A stretch of 64,000 bases of DNA from positions 124,001 through 188,000 of the forward strand of contig CBDHDN010000064.1 in NCBI GenBank assembly GCA_965261585.1, given 5' to 3'. Position numbers and translations under genes: made by a program. The number at the start of each line of letters is the position of its first letter. The stretch's first letter is position 1. The notes under the pieces were generated by a model that was not told where the DNA came from, ran no database searches, and saw only the letters and a program-made list of their open reading frames with translations. Source of the DNA: CBDHDN01 sp965261585 (GTDB taxonomy: Bacteria > Pseudomonadota > Alphaproteobacteria > UBA6615). This document shows positions 35,345 through 43,499 of the stretch, piece after piece.

Positions 35345-36246
35345 GTGCCGCCACCTCGCCCGGCACGGGTCTGGCCTACGGCCTGCGGCGGGTCTGCGCC
35401 GCCTGGGGCATGGCCTGCTCCTCGTTCTACGCCATGACCTCCGGCCAGCACGCCGAGCAGCCGCCGGCAAAGCGTCGGGGACCGAAGCCCGCGATCTCGG
35501 ACCAGGCGCTGCTGGTGGCGATCGAAGCCGACCTGGAGGCATCGCCCAGGGAGGGCGAGGGCTACCGCAAGGTCTGGGCTCGGCTTCGGGTCTGTCGCGA
35601 CATCCGGGTTGCCCGCAAGCGGGTGCTCCGCCTGATGCGCGAGAACAATCTGCTCTCGCCCCATCGCTGCCGCCGCCGTGGCGGCAATCCCCATGACGGT
35701 GAGATCATCACTCATGCCCCGAACCTCATGTGGGGCACCGATGGCGTTCGGGTGTTCACGGTGGACGACGGCTGGGGCTGGATCTTCACCGCCGTCGAGC
35801 ATTGGAACGCCGAGTGTGTCGGCTGGCATGTCTGCAAGCGCGGCGACCGCTTCGCCGCCCTGCAGCCGATCTCCATGGGGCTTGCCGGGCTGTATGGCTC
35901 GACCGCGGCCGGCGCGGCTCGGGGGCTGGCCTTGCGGATGGATCACGGCTCCCAGTATCTGTCGGACCACTTCACCAACCAGATCAAGTTCTGGGGCATC
36001 CAGCCGTCCTACGCCTTCGTCGCCGAGCCCCAGACCAACGGCGTCGCCGAGCGGTTCAATCGCACGCTGAAGGAACAGATCATCCATGGTCGCATCTACC
36101 GCAACATCGCGGAGCTGCGGGACGCCGTCCGCGACTTCGTCGAACTCTACAATGCCCAGTGGATCGTCGAAAAGAACGGCTACCTGAGCCCCGCTCAAGC
36201 TCGTCAGGCGTGGCACGCCGCGAGCTCAATCAGGCCCGCCGCGTGA
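35341..36246 (+). CDS. IS3-like transposase OrfB (copy B)
   Basis: 301 residues with intact DDE residues. Differs from copies A and C by Arg to Cys in the MARSSFY segment, Trp to Arg in SPWEGEGY and Ile to Ser near the C-terminus (AAISIRP). The Trp change is just before the conserved GYRKVW motif and may affect DNA binding. Confidence 0.93.
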   Translation: MSAATSPGTGLAYGLRRVCAAWGMACSSFYAMTSGQHAEQPPAKRRGPKPAISDQALLVAIEADLEASPREGEGYRKVWARLRVCRDIRVARKRVLRLMRENNLLSPHRCRRRGGNPHDGEIITHAPNLMWGTDGVRVFTVDDGWGWIFTAVEHWNAECVGWHVCKRGDRFAALQPISMGLAGLYGSTAAGAARGLALRMDHGSQYLSDHFTNQIKFWGIQPSYAFVAEPQTNGVAERFNRTLKEQIIHGRIYRNIAELRDAVRDFVELYNAQWIVEKNGYLSPAQARQAWHAASSIRPAA

Positions 36247-36341
36247 GACAAACTTGTGTCCAAGGAACCGGGTGCGCTACAAGCGTCATACTCTACGACT
36301 GAACCGAAACGGTTTACTTAAGCAAGGAAGAGGAGGGGAAC

Positions 36342-36779
36342 ATGTCTCATAAGCATTCTGGGGGGTGCGACCACATACACACTCACTCGGACAACGATCC
36401 GGTCGACAATCACACGTGCCACTGCTCTGTCTGCAAGCGCGTTACCGGGCAAGACACAACCCATGTCGTGTTTTTCGATCACCGCGATCTTGCCGTTGAT
36501 AACCTCGACGGCTTGAACCGTCAGCCATTCAACGATCAAAACCCGGATGGGCCATTGGAGCTGTGCACCTGTGCGACGTGCGGCACACCGATCATGTTGG
36601 ACGACAAACAGGGCCGTATTCGAGCGATCGTACCCAACCTGATGGGATATGATCCGGACAGCATGCCGGCGACCTATCACGCCTTTTATGATCCGTCCGG
36701 TGGCGCTCCGAAACCTGATGACGGCCGACCCGTTTATGAAGGGTTTCGCCCCGACTTTGTGTGGCCAGAGCCAGCCTAG
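36342..36779 (+). CDS. GFA/CENP-V domain protein, zinc-binding
   Basis: 145 residues. Two zinc-site motifs of the Mss4-like GFA fold: NHTCHCSVCKRVTG near residue 23 and LCTCATCGTPIML near residue 75. The His-rich N-terminus (MSHKHSGGCDHIHTHSD) is unusual and may bind metal. The family is named for glutathione-dependent formaldehyde-activating enzyme, but most members, including this one, have no proven activity. GGAAGAGGAGGGGAAC before the ATG is a strong ribosome binding site. It lies 60 bp right of the IS3-like copy B, and base composition is lower in GC than the neighbours, which suggests transfer or a different ancestry. Confidence 0.82.
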   Translation: MSHKHSGGCDHIHTHSDNDPVDNHTCHCSVCKRVTGQDTTHVVFFDHRDLAVDNLDGLNRQPFNDQNPDGPLELCTCATCGTPIMLDDKQGRIRAIVPNLMGYDPDSMPATYHAFYDPSGGAPKPDDGRPVYEGFRPDFVWPEPA

Positions 36780-36808
36780 TAAGCGTTTCTATTACCTGGA
36801 ATACACTA

Positions 36809-36841
36809 ACTGCCCCGCACCGGTTGATCGGTCGGGGCAGT
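36809..36841 (+). terminator. Hairpin downstream of the GFA-like gene
   Basis: ACTGCCCCG (36809-36817) pairs with CGGGGCAGT (36833-36841) around a 15-nt loop that can itself pair (ACCG/CGGT). It is followed by ATAGTATTT. It sits 30 bp after the stop codon. The T-run is poor, so efficiency is uncertain. Confidence 0.55.
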
Positions 36842-37031
36842 ATAGTATTTGGAGTTTTCACGACGCTGGCGCGGAGCCTAGTGCGGAAATCTCGGGGCGA
36901 CGAGGTTTCTGTTATGGGTCAACCTCGGAAGTCGGCCGAGATCGGAGTTCGCTAGGATCGACCGGAGTGGCCTCTGAGCGGACATCACCACTCACAACAC
37001 CAGTTAATGAGTACATGACCTAATCCAACAG

Positions 37032-37886
37032 CTAATCATCGCCGCCGAGCGCCGGCTGGACGTGTGGCCTGGCCGCGGCCCTTGGGGCCGCCTCACGCGG
37101 CCACCGGCGCCGCCGCGGCTCGACGGCCAGGTGGAAGGCCAGCGCGGTGGCGAAGATGGCGAGGCCGGGCCACAACATCAGCAGCGGGTTGTCGATCAGG
37201 AAGATGCGGTACTCGAACAGCATCGCCCCCCAATCGGGCCGCGACGTGTCGGCGCCCAGGCCGAGGAACGCCAGCGCCGCGTAGCTGATGACGTGCCGTC
37301 CGGCGTCGCTCGCCATGTAGGTCAAGACCGCGTCCATGATGTTGGGCAGGAGGTGACGGGTGGCGGCGGCCGCCGGCCGGCTGCCCAGGGCCTCTGCGGC
37401 CAAATAGTACGGTTGCGCCATGATGCGCCGGGCGAGGCCGTGAGCGAGGATCGCATAGCTGCCCCAGCCGCCCAGCCCGAGCGCCAGCCCGGCGGTCAGC
37501 GGCGACAGCCCGAACAGCGCCGTCAGGAACAGCGCCAGCACGAGCTGCGGCACGATGACGACGAAATCGGCGAGGCGCAGCAGCGTGGCCCCGACGAGGC
37601 CGCCGGCGAGCGCCGCCGTGGTGCCGACGACGATGCCGAGCGTGAAGGAAACGCCGGTCACGACGACGAGCACGACAGCCGTGTTCCAGGCACCGACGAG
37701 CAGCCGCGAGAACATGTCGCGGCCGAGGTGGTCGGTGCCGAGGATGTGGGTCCAGCCCGGCAACCCGTGGCGGTTCGCCAGATCGATGGCATCGACGTCA
37801 TGGGGCTGCCACAGGCCGGCCAGTGCGAACAGCAGGCCGACGGCGAGGAGGCCGGGCAGCAGGCGGCGCGCCGAGGTCCGGTTCAT
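37032..37886 (-). CDS. PepT-family ABC permease (DppC-like), cobalamin-riboswitch operon
   Basis: 284 residues. N-terminal TM (LLPGLLAVGLLFALAGLW), the DppC motif HILGTDHLGRDMFSRLLVG, EAA loop YYLAAEALGSRPAAAATRHLLPNI, and the usual late motif YAALAFLGLGADTSRPDWGAML. Its start overlaps the DppB-like stop (ATGA). Last gene of the operon. No ATPase gene follows: the next 250 bp are non-coding and then comes the convergent GFA-like gene. Confidence 0.9.
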   Translation of the reverse strand: MNRTSARRLLPGLLAVGLLFALAGLWQPHDVDAIDLANRHGLPGWTHILGTDHLGRDMFSRLLVGAWNTAVVLVVVTGVSFTLGIVVGTTAALAGGLVGATLLRLADFVVIVPQLVLALFLTALFGLSPLTAGLALGLGGWGSYAILAHGLARRIMAQPYYLAAEALGSRPAAAATRHLLPNIMDAVLTYMASDAGRHVISYAALAFLGLGADTSRPDWGAMLFEYRIFLIDNPLLMLWPGLAIFATALAFHLAVEPRRRRWPREAAPRAAARPHVQPALGGDD

Positions 37887-38842
37887 CGGACCCGCGGGTC
37901 GAGCGCGGCCTGCAGCATCGCGACGATCAGGTGCAAGGCCAGCATCCAGACGGCCATCGTGATGATGTAGGCCTGCAGCACGAAGTAGTCGCGCACGGCG
38001 ATGCTCTCGACCAGGAACTGGCTGATCCCGGGCGCGGCGAAGACGACCTCGACGACGGCGGTGCCGCCGACGGCCCAGGCGAACGCGGGGGTCAGCGTCG
38101 CCAGCAGGGAGTAGGCGGCATAGCGGCCGGCGTGGCGGCGCAGCGCCGCCTGCCGCGACAGGCCCTTGGCGAGGCCGGCGGTGAAAAAACGCTGCGCCTC
38201 GGCCTCGACGAGGCCGGCGCGGAGCGTGCGCGCGAAGCCGCCGATCTGATAGAGCGCAACGACCGCCGTGGGCAGGATCAGCTGCTCGACGGCGCCGCCG
38301 GTGAACGGGCGGATCACCCGCAGCTCGACGGCCAGGACCCAGATCAGCAGGAAGCCAAGCCAGAACGCCGGAAATGACTGGGAAAAAACGCTCAGCAGGC
38401 GGCTCGACCGATCGGCCAGGCCGCCCGGGCGGACCGCCGCGGCGTAGCCGAGGGGCACCGCGGCGGCGAGCCCCACCGCGATGCCGCCGAGACCGATCGT
38501 CAGCGACGTCGGCAGCCGCGCCGCGAATTCGCGCACGATCGGTGCGTCGGTCTGGAACGAGATGCCCCAGTCGCCGGCCACGAAGCGGCCGAGCCAGTGC
38601 ACGTATTGAGCCGCGACGGGGCGGTCGAGGCCCCACTGGGCGTGCAGCGCGGCGATCGTCTCCGGCGTCACCGGGACGTTGCGCTGGACCAGCACGATCG
38701 TCGCCGGGTCGGCCGGCATGGCATGTATCACCGCGAACGCCAGCAGGCTGACGCCAAGCAGGGTCAGGGCCACCCGCGCGCATGCGCTCAGCAGCGGCGC
38801 CATTGTCAGGCCACTGCCCCGGGCCGCCGGCGCGGCGGTCAC
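37883..38842 (-). CDS. PepT-family ABC permease (DppB-like), cobalamin-riboswitch operon
   Basis: 319 residues from a GTG at 38842 that overlaps the binding-protein stop by 4 bp; an internal ATG 13 codons later is an alternative start. Landmarks: HAMPADPATIVLVQRN, YVHWLGRFVAGDWGISF, FPAFWLGFLLIWVLA and FFTAGLAKGLSRQAALRRHAG as the EAA region. Six TM segments expected. The DppB-specific first periplasmic loop is present. Confidence 0.9.
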   Translation of the reverse strand: MTAAPAARGSGLTMAPLLSACARVALTLLGVSLLAFAVIHAMPADPATIVLVQRNVPVTPETIAALHAQWGLDRPVAAQYVHWLGRFVAGDWGISFQTDAPIVREFAARLPTSLTIGLGGIAVGLAAAVPLGYAAAVRPGGLADRSSRLLSVFSQSFPAFWLGFLLIWVLAVELRVIRPFTGGAVEQLILPTAVVALYQIGGFARTLRAGLVEAEAQRFFTAGLAKGLSRQAALRRHAGRYAAYSLLATLTPAFAWAVGGTAVVEVVFAAPGISQFLVESIAVRDYFVLQAYIITMAVWMLALHLIVAMLQAALDPRVR

Positions 38843-40329
38843 TCGGCGACCGTCAGATCGGGCCGAATGATGTAGTAGTCCGAGCCCCAGGGCTCGTAAT
38901 GCGCCAGCCGCGACGACAGCCCGACGTGCCAGTTCGGCGTCAACAGGAACGACACCGGCGCGTCGTCGAACAGGATCTGCTGGGCCGCGCGGGCAAACGC
39001 CGCGCGCTTGCCGGGGTCGGCCGTCGCGGTCAGCGCGTCGAGCAGCGCTTCATAGCGCGGCGAGCTGTAACCCGCGTGGTTGTTGCCGGCGCCGCTGCGC
39101 AGGAACATGTTGAGGAAGAACGCGGGATCTCCGGCCGGCGCCGAGTGCTGGGCCCACAGCAACAGCTCGAAGTCGCCGGCATTGGCAACCTGGGTCACCG
39201 CCTCCGAGACGCGGGTCTCGACGGCCACGCCGATCTCGCGATAGAGCGCCTTGATGACCGGCTGCAGGGTGACGAGGTCGGGGCGCTGGGGATAGGCCGT
39301 GAGGGTCACGGTCAAGCGGACGCCGTTCTTTGCCCGGAAGCCATCGGCGCCGGTGGCCCAGCCGGCCGCGTCCAGCAGCGCCGCCGCGGTGATCTTGTCG
39401 TGCGGCCGCGGCGCGGCGCCGGCGAACGGGAAATAGTCGGCGAAGGCGCCGCTGGCGACGCTGCCGCCATTGATCGCCTCGACCAGCATCGCCCGGTCGA
39501 GCGCCAGGTCGAGCGCCTGGCGGACGCGGGCGTCGGCCAACATCGGCAGAAGCGTGTTCATCCACATCATGTACTGGTAGCCGACCGGGAAGGACTTGAC
39601 CGTCAGGCCGTCGCGGGCGCCCAGGCGCGCGACGGTCTCGCTCGGCAAATTGAATGCGAGGTCCAGCTCGCCGGCCTCGAAGGCAAGCGCCAGGCTCTGC
39701 GCATCGGCGAACTTCTTGACCAGGATCTCCGGCCGCCGCGCCGCGCCGGGGTAGTGCGGGTTGGGCACGAGATCGATACCGTCACCCGGCGCAAAATCGG
39801 CGACCGCGAAGGGGCCGGAGAAGACGTGACTGTCGCCGACGGTCTTGTAGACGACCATCGGCCACTCGGCGAGCACCGACGCCATGACCGGCACCGGGCG
39901 CTCCGGCGTGATCCGCAGCGTCGTCGTGTCGATCACCTGGAACGCCATGTGTCCGGCGGACGCTTGGGCTGCCGGGTTCGTCGCGTTCGTCCGTCCCAGG
40001 CTGGCGGCGACGTCGTTCGCCGTCACTGGGCTGCCGTCGGCGAAGCGGCGGTCCGGCCGCAGCTTGACCAGCCAGCTCATGCCATCGTCCGGCACGACCG
40101 AGGTCGCCAGCAGCGGCACGACCCGGCCGTCGCGGTCGACCGTGAACAGGGCCTCGCCGACGCCGTGGGTCGTCAGCGACCACCCGTTGGCGCCCCGGCC
40201 GGGGTCGGTGCCGTCGGCAATGAATGTCTGGCCGACGACGATGCGCTCGGCAGCCATGGCCGGCGCCATGGCGATTGCGAGCGACAGGGCGCCCGCGGCG
40301 AATGCTGCGAGAAGACGATGTGGCTGCAT
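38839..40329 (-). CDS. Substrate-binding protein (SBP_bac_5), cobalamin-riboswitch operon
   Basis: Periplasmic receptor, 496 residues. Signal peptide MQPHRLLAAFAAGALSLAIAMAPAMAA with cleavage after AMA. SBP_bac_5 features: GWSLTTHGVGEALFTVDRDG, VKLRPDRRFADGSPVTANDV, VRQALDLALDRAMLVEAI. The branch includes peptide, opine, nickel and cobalt binders. Control by a cobalamin riboswitch upstream makes cobalt (or another cobalamin-pathway substrate) a reasonable guess, because B12-regulated nickel/peptide-type importers are known as candidate cobalt systems. That is inference; no binding residue pattern proves the metal. Confidence 0.9.
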   Translation of the reverse strand: MQPHRLLAAFAAGALSLAIAMAPAMAAERIVVGQTFIADGTDPGRGANGWSLTTHGVGEALFTVDRDGRVVPLLATSVVPDDGMSWLVKLRPDRRFADGSPVTANDVAASLGRTNATNPAAQASAGHMAFQVIDTTTLRITPERPVPVMASVLAEWPMVVYKTVGDSHVFSGPFAVADFAPGDGIDLVPNPHYPGAARRPEILVKKFADAQSLALAFEAGELDLAFNLPSETVARLGARDGLTVKSFPVGYQYMMWMNTLLPMLADARVRQALDLALDRAMLVEAINGGSVASGAFADYFPFAGAAPRPHDKITAAALLDAAGWATGADGFRAKNGVRLTVTLTAYPQRPDLVTLQPVIKALYREIGVAVETRVSEAVTQVANAGDFELLLWAQHSAPAGDPAFFLNMFLRSGAGNNHAGYSSPRYEALLDALTATADPGKRAAFARAAQQILFDDAPVSFLLTPNWHVGLSSRLAHYEPWGSDYYIIRPDLTVAE

Positions 40330-40342
40330 GATGGATTTGCTT

Positions 40343-40391
40343 CCGTTCCGGGTTGCACAATGGCGCCACCGCGAACGGAATGCCGGAACGG
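40343..40391 (-). promoter_or_regulatory. Candidate ribosome-site-masking hairpin (riboswitch expression platform)
   Basis: In the leader of the binding-protein gene, CCGTTCCGG (minus strand, 40391-40383) is perfectly complementary to CCGGAACGG (40351-40343). The second arm contains the GGAACGG purine stretch 14 bases before the ATG. Pairing would hide the ribosome entry region, the usual way a cobalamin riboswitch shuts off translation. Confidence 0.5.
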
Positions 40392-40470
40392 CTCAACCTT
40401 GCCAGCCGTACCGGCCTTCCCGACCGCCGGCCCATCCCGCCCGGCAGGTGCGTTGACACCCGGGTTCCGC

Positions 40471-40758
40471 GACGGCAGGTCTCCTGGCTTGCGGGTTACG
40501 GCGGACCGACCGGCCTTCCCAGGCGCGAACCGCGGCACCCAGTGGCTCTAGTGCACCGATCCAGACAAATGATTCACCGTGCGCTGGAGCAACCCGTTGT
40601 TTTGTATTCAGAATCAGGTTTCCACTGTGACGGCTCTGACTGAGTCGGTGCACTAGTCTAATGGTCGCCCGCTACCCGCCCACAGTTGCGGGGGCAGCCG
40701 CGGCATTGGCGCACGCGCGCCGCACCGCGTTCCCTATTGTCCCTCATCGGGAACCGTC
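40471..40758 (-). promoter_or_regulatory. Cobalamin riboswitch, split by a 109-bp MITE
   Basis: On the minus strand all conserved blocks occur in order. From 40758: GACGGTTCCCG, AATAGGGAACGCGGTG, GCTGCCCCCGCAACTGT and GGGCGGGTAGCGGGCGACC. After the MITE: GCCACTGGG, CCTGGGAAGG, CCCGCAAGCCAGGAGACCTGCC and CGTC. P1 is GACGG pairing with CCGTC. The conserved AGGGAA, CCGCAACTG, GCCACTG, GGGAAGG and GCCAGGAGACCTGCC elements are each essentially perfect. Without the insert the aptamer is about 179 nt, normal size. The insert lies between the GCGGGCGACC strand and the GCCACTG block. Confidence 0.92.
40548..40656. repeat. 109-bp MITE-like element with 12-bp inverted ends
   Basis: Ends CTAGTGCACCGA and TCGGTGCACTAG are exact inverted repeats; no coding capacity. 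The same 109-bp sequence occurs at 63274-63382 with a few mismatches and, truncated, at 63379-63416. If TA is the duplicated target, the element is GTGCACCGA...TCGGTGCAC, as for elements moved by IS630/Tc1-type transposases. Confidence 0.9.
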
Positions 40759-40817
40759 GAATGGAACGTTAGCAGGAGCGAGGGATCGCGATCAACGACC
40801 GCGCTGGTCCAAATGCG

Positions 40818-40994
40818 CTATTTCGGCTCCAGCACCTGGCGGCCCTTGTACATGCCCGTCGCCAGGTCGATGTGGTGCGGCCGGCGATACTCGCCGGAAT
40901 CCTTGTCTTCGACGTAGGCCGGCATCTTCAGCTTCTTCTGCGAGCGCCGATGGCCTCGCCGCGACGCGGAAATCTTCTTCTTCGGGACGGCCAC
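40818..40994 (-). CDS. rpmF: 50S ribosomal protein L32
   Basis: 58 residues from a GTG at 40994, with GAGGAG 8-13 bases upstream. The sequence begins VAVPKKKISASRRGHRRSQ and ends TGMYKGRQVLEPK, the pattern of alphaproteobacterial L32, which lacks the zinc cysteines of some bacteria. It is a component of the large ribosomal subunit near the exit side. Transcribed alone, with the cobalamin riboswitch starting 60 bp beyond its stop. Confidence 0.95.
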   Translation of the reverse strand: MAVPKKKISASRRGHRRSQKKLKMPAYVEDKDSGEYRRPHHIDLATGMYKGRQVLEPK

Positions 40995-41153
40995 GGGTCA
41001 ACTCCTCAACATGCGCGCATCGGATCGTGCGGCTGTGTCATAACACCGCCGCCGGTCGCGCGCCAAGGGGCAGAATCATCGCCGACGCCTTACCCGGACG
41101 AGACCAGCCCGCTACCGCACGACGCAGCGGGCTGGCGCGTCCGCGGGATCGTG

Positions 41154-41990
41154 CTAGTTGCCGACCCGGTTGAGGCTCATGTACCGATGCATGCCCTCGA
41201 TATTGAGGGGTCCCCATGCATCCATCTGGCCCAATTTTCCGAAGTTCGCCCGCAGCACCAGCATGACGGCTGCCTGTGTTTCCTCCACGCTCTTGCCTGC
41301 GCGGACCTCCGCAAGAACCGAGTCGCGCAGCAGCTCCAGATATTCGCGGCTCTCGGTAAAGTGCGACCGGTCGCCAAGTGGGCCATGACCCGGCACAAGA
41401 ATGTCGAAATCCAACTGCTCGCCGGCCTTCAGCGAATCGACCCACTCATCGATGTAGGAGTCACCCAGATCGGCGAACTGAACCGTGCCGACCCGAACAA
41501 AGTCGACGGCGAAGAGCGTCCGTTCGGCCGGGAAGTTCACGACAATGGAATTGTCGGAGTGGTTGCGTCCGAGATAGCGCAGCTCCACGGTCTTGCCGCC
41601 CAGCTCGATCACCATCTCGTCGGAGAAGGTGATGTCGGGCACCGCGTTCGGCCGCTGTTCGCCGATGATGTCCGCCTTGGCGTTCTCGTGCGCGACGACC
41701 ACGGCCGTGTCGGCGAATACCTCGCCGCCGGCGATGTGGCCGACGTGGTCGTGGCTGTAGACCAGGTAGCGCACGGGCACGTTGAACCGGCTCGCCAGCT
41801 CGCCCTTCAGCCACATCGCTGCCTCGGCGTTGATCGGGTCGGTGGCGATGATGCCCTCATCGGTGACGAGGAACACCGACAAATGAAAGTTGTTCTGGAA
41901 CCGGTACAAATCGCCGGCGATCTTGGTGATCGCCCGCGTCGTGTCCTGCGCCGCGACGCTGGTTGCGCCAAGGACAAGCGCGGCCGACAT
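41154..41990 (-). CDS. Exported MBL-fold metallo-hydrolase
   Basis: 278 residues. Short signal peptide MSAALVLGATSVAAQ. Metallo-beta-lactamase fold motifs: GIIATDPINAEA (motif 1), YSHDHVGHIAGG (HxHxxxH variant: His, Asp, His), RNHSDNSIV (motif 3 His), VDFVRVG (motif 4 Asp) and LVPGHGP (motif 5 His). The expected HxHxDH reads HDHVGH, with the first His replaced by the SHDH spacing seen in several secreted members. Hydrolyses an unknown ester or amide. Genes 41154 and 42029 are both minus-strand, 38 bp apart, possibly an operon. Confidence 0.85.
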   Translation of the reverse strand: MSAALVLGATSVAAQDTTRAITKIAGDLYRFQNNFHLSVFLVTDEGIIATDPINAEAAMWLKGELASRFNVPVRYLVYSHDHVGHIAGGEVFADTAVVVAHENAKADIIGEQRPNAVPDITFSDEMVIELGGKTVELRYLGRNHSDNSIVVNFPAERTLFAVDFVRVGTVQFADLGDSYIDEWVDSLKAGEQLDFDILVPGHGPLGDRSHFTESREYLELLRDSVLAEVRAGKSVEETQAAVMLVLRANFGKLGQMDAWGPLNIEGMHRYMSLNRVGN

Positions 41991-42028
41991 CGCGACCGCA
42001 TTGCGGCCAGGCCACGATCACACACTGT

Positions 42029-42856
42029 TCAACAAACTCGCGGGCCGAGATATTCCACCATCAGACAACGGGCCGGTGTTTGGAGCGACGCGGTGGCGAG
42101 GCCGAACAGGCTCAGCTCGACATAATCGAAGGCCGTGTAGGGATCGTTCGGTGCAAAGAAGACGACGCGGACGAAGCCGTGCCAATTGCCATCGCCGTCG
42201 GCGGTGAAGACCTCGTCGAAATCGAGCACGGCCGAGCGCGCCTGGATCAGCCTGTCCAGCGTCCCCTGGTTGGCCAGCGCGAGCGTGCGCCGGCGGCCGT
42301 CGGCGAACGCCAGGCCGATCACCGCCGGATTGATGTCGTAGTCGCCGAACACCAGGCTGAAGAAGATTTGCGAGCCCCCGACGACGGCGTCACCGGCGAC
42401 CTTGAAGTCGAACACGAAGACCGCGTTGTTGGGGATGTTGGGTCCGTCGCCGTCGGGCCAGTCGACGTTCGGGGCCGACACCGACAGCGCCAGGTCGGTC
42501 CAGTTCGAGCCGCTGGAGGTGGCGTCGAGCGACAGGCAGCCGCGGCACGTGTGGTGCGTGTCCGCGATCTCCTCGGGCGAGCGGTTGTCGAAGTTGTTGC
42601 GGCTCGGCCAGGCGACGCCGCCATCGCCGTTGAGGTCGGGCAGGAACTCGTCCTGTTGCAACCGGCCGTCGCGATTGGTGTCCGCGGGCACCGCATGCGG
42701 TGGCGCGGTCGCCCGGATCAGGCCGGCCGTCTGCGTGAAGCCGAAGCCGTCGTCGTCGCCGATGCGCACGTATTCGAACGCCTGTGCCGTCGCCGCCCGT
42801 GGCAGGGCCAGGCCCAGGACGACAAGAACCCCAATCCAACCGTATTTCCGCCACAT
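42029..42856 (-). CDS. Secreted protein of unknown function with EF-hand-like loop
   Basis: 275 residues. Signal peptide MWRKYGWIGVLVVLGLALPRAATAQ with cleavage after ATA. One calcium-loop-like segment DTNRDGRLQQDEF near residue 59, followed by DLNGDGGV. The C-terminal part is beta-rich (FDFKVAGDAVVGG, FDYVELSLFGLA). Two Cys near residue 104 (HTCRGC) could form a disulfide. No family recognised. The last 20 residues after FDYVELSL do not look conserved and may reflect a shifted end. Confidence 0.7.
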   Translation of the reverse strand: MWRKYGWIGVLVVLGLALPRAATAQAFEYVRIGDDDGFGFTQTAGLIRATAPPHAVPADTNRDGRLQQDEFLPDLNGDGGVAWPSRNNFDNRSPEEIADTHHTCRGCLSLDATSSGSNWTDLALSVSAPNVDWPDGDGPNIPNNAVFVFDFKVAGDAVVGGSQIFFSLVFGDYDINPAVIGLAFADGRRRTLALANQGTLDRLIQARSAVLDFDEVFTADGDGNWHGFVRVVFFAPNDPYTAFDYVELSLFGLATASLQTPARCLMVEYLGPRVC

Positions 42857-43104
42857 GGCTCCGCCAGGACAGTTGCCGCAGATCTCGCTGTTCCCACCAC
42901 TTCATCAGTGCGCGGGTCCATCCGGCAACCAAAAAGACCGTGATTGGCCGCCTAGATCGCCCTTAGGCCGTGCACTCGCAAGCGATGTGTGAGCGCGTCT
43001 CAGACGTTCTGCTTTGAAGGGTGCACCGGACGTATCAGCTACGCACGCCCATGTCGAAGATTAGTCCAACTCCGCCGCAGGGCAGATGATCTAGCTTGTT
43101 GGAT

Positions 43105-43258
43105 TCACCCAACCGTGGAAGCGGGTACTAGGAGGTCCGCATGGTCGGTTATGACTCCCTTGGCGCCCATATCGAGGAAGGCGCGCGCCTTGGCGGCATC
43201 GTTGACCGTGGCAACCGCGACGTCGGCGCCGGCACTCAGGGTCCTGCGAAGGTTGTCT
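43105..43258 (-). pseudogene. Glycerophosphodiester phosphodiesterase, C-terminal remnant
   Basis: Minus-strand remnant reading NLRRTLSAGADVAVATVNDA, then AFLDMGAKGVITDHADLL and a stop at 43105. This matches the last beta strands of GDPD-type TIM barrels (VxVWTVND...GVDGIITDxPDLL). No start and no upstream part remain. It abuts a universal stress protein remnant on the other strand near 43258. Confidence 0.65.
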
Positions 43259-43470
43259 ACCGTCACATACGGCGCGTTCAAGTGAAAGGCGCTATTGCCG
43301 ATCCTGCGCCGTTGACAGGTGAGGCCATTCTCTCAGAAACGGCGGCTCTAGGAGCGGATCTGCTTGTAAAGGGCGCGTACACGCACGGTCGGTTGCGCCA
43401 GTTGATCTTCGGCGGAGCGACGAGGCACATCATTCATCATGCGGAACTCCCGGTGCTCATGGCCCATTGA
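43259..43470 (+). pseudogene. Universal stress protein (UspA), C-terminal remnant
   Basis: Plus-strand fragment from VQVKGAIADPAPLTGEAIL to LGADLLVKGAYTHGRLRQLIFGGATRHIIHHAELPVLMAH. The motif G-x(2)-G-x(9)-G(S/T) of ATP-binding Usp proteins is represented by GAYTHGRLRQLIFGGATRH. The N-terminal Usp half is missing. The frame is open further upstream only because it crosses the GDPD remnant antisense. Confidence 0.75.
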
Positions 43471-43499
43471 GCACAAGCACAAGGAACCTGAATCGGCGT

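Larger units (their letters stand above)
34868..36281 (+). mobile_element. IS3-like element copy B, 1414 bp, flanks do not match
   Basis: Same ends as copies A, C and D (TGAGTCGGACCC to GGTGCGCTACA). The 14 bp on the left (ACCGGCGGTACCAT) and on the right (AGCGTCATACTCTA) differ, so this copy marks a rearrangement, such as recombination between two IS copies. It has three protein changes in OrfB relative to copies A and C. Confidence 0.94.

Noticed and set aside
40353..40643. Small open frame over the riboswitch and MITE
   Set aside because: It lies across an RNA element and a non-coding repeat; the region is explained by the riboswitch on the minus strand.
43141..43254. N-terminal extension of the Usp-like frame (MVGYDSLGAHIEEG...)
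   Set aside because: The segment is the antisense of a GDPD C-terminus with clear family motifs, so it is not part of a Usp protein.
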